Both the position numbers and the translations under genes were made by a program. A model generated the notes under the pieces. The model did not search any database and had not been told where the DNA came from. It saw only the letters and a program-made list of their open reading frames with translations. Below are positions 15,337 to 17,506 of a stretch of DNA of 17,506 nt, piece after piece. Each line of letters opens with the position of its first letter. Within the stretch, counting starts at the first letter, position 1. Source of the stretch: Chrysochromulina parva (lineage: Eukaryota; Haptophyta; Prymnesiales; Chrysochromulinaceae); contig PJAB01001077.1 of the NCBI GenBank assembly GCA_002887195.1, forward strand, positions 1 to 17,506, read 5' to 3'.

Positions 15337-16035
15337 TCAGAATTCGAGTCCCAAGCCAGACGTGAGGCCATCTACAAGTGCTCCTGTCGGGTTTAGGCAG
15401 TCGAGGCGCAAAGCGTTGCTCGGGATCGCGCGCTGCCCATGCTCCTCCCACCGCGGCCAGCAGTACGAAGACCACCAGCAGCTGTACTCGACGGCGGTCA
15501 CCCCGAGCGACTCGTACGACGGCTTTCCCAGGTGCGACCGCTGCCACTTGCGACGCCAGAGGGCTTCCATTGCAATCAGGTCGTCGCCGTCAGCGTCGAG
15601 CACGACGTGGTGATCGCACATGGCCCGCACGCGCCCGGCGCCCGGGTGGGCGCTGAAAAGGAGGTGGCCCTCGACTACAATCAGACGCGGTGGCGTTCGA
15701 TCCTGAGCGGCATCAGCGGAGTCGCCTGCATCTGCCCCTGCCACCACAGTCATTGCTACATCTCGTTCAAGAGCGTGCCAGTCAATGCTGCTAGGCACAT
15801 TAAAGTCGGCGTTTCCGCGCGCAACAAATGGAGCTGGAACGATTCCCGAGGGCCACGGTAGCGCGTGCAAATCCAATTTCGAGCAGCGCGAAGGCGGCAG
15901 GTGATGGCGGTCAGCATTGACAATGGCAACGTGCTGAGGCCAGCGTTGCTGCAGTGCTGAGGCCAGCGTCGTCTTGCCAGCCGCGGTACAGCCGGAGAGG
16001 CACACGACCACGGTGTCTAGATGCGGACCGCGCAT
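15337..16035 (-). CDS. P-loop kinase, nicotinamide riboside kinase-like
   Basis: 232 residues, close to the usual size of NRK-family enzymes. Residues 15-23 (GCTAAGKTT) are a Walker A loop for ATP. A following VNADRHH segment (D42), where NRKs carry an aspartate, may help bind metal or the nucleoside. DFNVPSSIDW (77-86) resembles the NRK segment that contacts the ribose, LIVVEGHLLF (118-127) matches the Walker B-like strand, and YSCWWSSYCWPRW (184-196) resembles the family's W-P-x-Y region. NRKs phosphorylate nicotinamide riboside with ATP to give NMN, feeding NAD salvage in the cytosol. The match is by motif order. A uridine kinase or another small-molecule kinase of the same fold is possible. 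Residues 97-116 are an Ala/Asp-rich loop not typical of the family. The gene lies 231 bp downstream of the ankyrin gene, in the same orientation. Confidence 0.65.
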   Translation of the reverse strand: MRGPHLDTVVVCLSGCTAAGKTTLASALQQRWPQHVAIVNADRHHLPPSRCSKLDLHALPWPSGIVPAPFVARGNADFNVPSSIDWHALERDVAMTVVAGADAGDSADAAQDRTPPRLIVVEGHLLFSAHPGAGRVRAMCDHHVVLDADGDDLIAMEALWRRKWQRSHLGKPSYESLGVTAVEYSCWWSSYCWPRWEEHGQRAIPSNALRLDCLNPTGALVDGLTSGLGLEF

Positions 16036-16266
16036 CCAAAGTCACGAGCTAGGCCGACGCCTTCCGCGCTCCTCGGTGACTCTACTGGAGGCACTGGAAC
16101 GCCTCCGAATCCCGAAATGCAGGCGCCCACCAAGGCGCTTCGACAGAGATGGGAAGCGCAGGTTCCAGGTTGAGGTCTCAACAGCGGGCTTTGAATTACC
16201 TGCTGGGTGTGCTGTTGTGCACAGGTCATGACGCTTACTGAACACGCAACTTCAACAGAAACCGCC
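16036..16266. other. Short spacer between kinase and ankyrin genes
   Basis: The 231 bp between two minus-strand genes must include the ankyrin gene's 3' end and the kinase promoter. No motif stands out. Confidence 0.4.
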
Positions 16267-17127
16267 TCAACTCTGACGGACACGGACAGGGGATGGATGA
16301 CGACGGAGGCTCTCGGAATCACCCTCGTCATCCGTCTCCTGACCGTGCAGCGGCAACCTCAGCAGCGTCTCCTTTCGCTGACTGCCCTCATCGAGAATGC
16401 GGCGGCGGCGCTCGGCGAGTAACTTGGCTACCTCATCCCAATCGTCGACTTCGCAGGACGCTTCGAGAGCTATCGTCGTGCTCACCATGACTTCCGTCGT
16501 GCGCTGTTCGATCTCGCCAATGGTCTCCTTGCGATGCCGCCGCCGCGCGGCCTCCTGCTCTGCAATTGCATGCGCTCGCCTCTCGAGGTCGTGACGAACC
16601 TCATCCACGACCGCCGCCCTTTCGGCGATGAACTTATCAATCGCCGCGTACGCAGGGGACAAGGTCTGATCCCGGCCAACGGTTCGCCACGTAGAGAGCT
16701 GCAGCGGCCTCGTCTGCTCCTGGGCGATGAGGACTGCTGTGCGGCCGAACACGTCGCGGCGACATCTTGGGTCAGCGCCACGCACCAGGAGGAGGTTGAT
16801 CATGGGCGTTGTAACATGTGAGGGTAATATGCCCTCTGCCTCGATGACCTTCATGAGCGGCGTGTGCACAAGGTCGTCGACGACGTCCACCGTTGCTCGA
16901 GCGCCAATCAACGCATCTGCAATCTCAACGTGGCCACGCGACGCCGCCCCGTGCAGCGCTGTGCGTCCACTAACATCTCGCGCGTCAACGTCCACGCCTG
17001 CAGCCATGTAGGCCAGGACGCCCTTCAGATTACCATTCAGCGCCGCCGATCGCAGATGTGCCTCCGCGGCCTGCTTCGCCTTGAGGAGCGGCGGCGGCGG
17101 TGGAGGAGGCTTGGGACCAATGTGCAT
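16267..17127 (-). CDS. Ankyrin-repeat protein with charged helical C-terminus
   Basis: 286 residues. After a short start with a run of eight prolines (7-13 region) come about three to four ankyrin repeats at roughly 20-135: HLRSAALNGNLKGVLAYMAAG, then VDARDVSGRTALHGAASRGHVEIADALIGARA (the clearest), VDVVDDLVHTPLMKVIEAEG and MINLLLVRGADPRCRRDVFGRTAVLIA. Residues 160-250 are rich in E, R, K and A and predict a long helix or coiled coil. The tail is acidic then basic (ETDDEGD...RRHPSPVRVRQS). There is no signal peptide or membrane segment, so it is probably cytosolic or nuclear. Ankyrin repeats bind other proteins; the partner is unknown. An extra 5' exon beyond 17127 cannot be excluded, because an open minus-strand frame continues upstream after one stop. 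Confidence 0.75.
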   Translation of the reverse strand: MHIGPKPPPPPPPLLKAKQAAEAHLRSAALNGNLKGVLAYMAAGVDVDARDVSGRTALHGAASRGHVEIADALIGARATVDVVDDLVHTPLMKVIEAEGILPSHVTTPMINLLLVRGADPRCRRDVFGRTAVLIAQEQTRPLQLSTWRTVGRDQTLSPAYAAIDKFIAERAAVVDEVRHDLERRAHAIAEQEAARRRHRKETIGEIEQRTTEVMVSTTIALEASCEVDDWDEVAKLLAERRRRILDEGSQRKETLLRLPLHGQETDDEGDSESLRRHPSPVRVRQS

Positions 17128-17369
17128 AACACGCGATTGACCCTTCAGGTTCGTTCGACCAGGAATCCAGCTCGTGAGAACGCTCGACGGGCTGTGAAGA
17201 ACAGCTTTTCTGTACGGAACGGGGATCGGAGAAACGGCTGTGGGTAACCAAGAATCGCCACCTGTCCCACAGGGTCATCGAGACGGAAGTCGTTTTTCCA
17301 TTCCGCCCGGAGCTTGGTCAAGAAGGGGACTTCACAAGAAAAGAAGGGCCTCCGGGGCGAGTTCCGGGG
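17128..17369. other. Divergent spacer upstream of ankyrin gene
   Basis: This stretch holds the ankyrin gene's 5' region and possibly the promoter of a plus-strand gene starting at 17370. Open frames cross it on both strands (plus from 17178 to the window end, minus 17474 down to 17145), and neither encodes a domain I recognise. Confidence 0.3.
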
Positions 17370-17371
17370 AT

Positions 17372-17403
<32 letters not shown>

Positions 17404-17506
17404 TCTCTTCTGACGCCTTCCACCAGGTAAACACCCCCGCTGGTGTGACTTCCACGTTCACCTTCTCCACGCAAACAACCAGCATGTACGTCGCAGTGCT
17501 GAATAC
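17370..17506 (+). CDS. Possible 5' end of a gene cut by the window edge (poly-proline start)
   Basis: An ATG at 17370 begins an open frame that runs off the window: Met, ten prolines, then LSSDAFHQVNTPAGVTSTFT and onward, rich in Thr, Ser and Val and beta-strand-like. The frame is also open upstream to 17178, so the start could be earlier. A possible splice donor (CAG|GTAAAC) lies at 17424-17432 inside it, so the true structure could differ. No domain is recognisable from about 45 residues. Confidence 0.25.
17373..17402. repeat. CCG trinucleotide run, ten copies
   Basis: Ten uninterrupted CCG triplets, read as ten prolines on the plus strand or arginines or alanines in other frames. Likely to vary in length. 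Confidence 0.85.

Noticed and set aside
15325..15360. TTCGAGTC resembling a tRNA T-loop
   Set aside because: The flanks do not pair and there is no acceptor, D or anticodon arm; it is the end of the kinase coding sequence.
17145..17474. Minus-strand frame upstream of the ankyrin gene
   Set aside because: It has an arginine run from the CCG repeat, a stop before the ankyrin start and no recognisable domain. It could be an extra exon, but the sequence alone does not show it.

Overview
The window looks like nuclear DNA of a GC-rich, intron-poor eukaryotic microalga. Supporting signs are long single-exon genes, signal peptides followed by secreted-type modules, EGF repeats, ankyrin repeats, a four-repeat voltage-gated cation channel, and a plant chloroplast-type methyltransferase that begins with a signal peptide, as expected when a plastid is reached through the secretory route. 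A haptophyte or another alga with a secondary plastid fits best. This is inferred from gene content and style; no marker gene fixes the lineage. No bacterial features (Shine-Dalgarno operons, insertion sequences, CRISPR), tRNA or rRNA were seen.

Layout from left to right. 1-811: no confident gene; one possible two-exon reading frame. 812-3034 (-): secreted protein with four twin-cysteine hairpin repeats and a long alanine-rich, 11-residue-repeat tail. 3174-4118 (+): plastid-type SAM methyltransferase, divergent from the previous gene across a gap of about 140 bp. 4119-4593: convergent 3' spacer. 4594-7215 (-): secreted glycoprotein that appears to be a beta-trefoil (fascin-like) split by a cysteine-rich, acidic and alanine-rich insertion. 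7216-7838: divergent promoter region with an array of GATACAT motifs spaced mostly 10-11 bp apart. 7839-13403 (+): an 1854-residue four-domain voltage-gated channel with EF-hand loops between domains I and II and a predicted D/D/D/D selectivity ring. 13404-13822: spacer. 13823-14698 or 14902 (-): EGF-repeat single-pass membrane protein. 15337-16035 (-): nicotinamide riboside kinase-like P-loop kinase. 16267-17127 (-): ankyrin-repeat protein with a charged helical tail. 17128-17506: possible 5' end of a + strand gene starting with a proline run.

How the genes relate. There is no operon-like pathway. Three of the seven confident genes encode secreted or cell-surface proteins of unusual design, and one is a likely calcium or cation channel with its own calcium-sensing loops, so the region is rich in cell-surface and signalling genes. 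The channel and the split trefoil gene share one intergenic control region and could be co-regulated; this is inference. The most unusual items are the channel's architecture, the split trefoil, the four twin-CX3C repeats, and the helically spaced GATACAT array.
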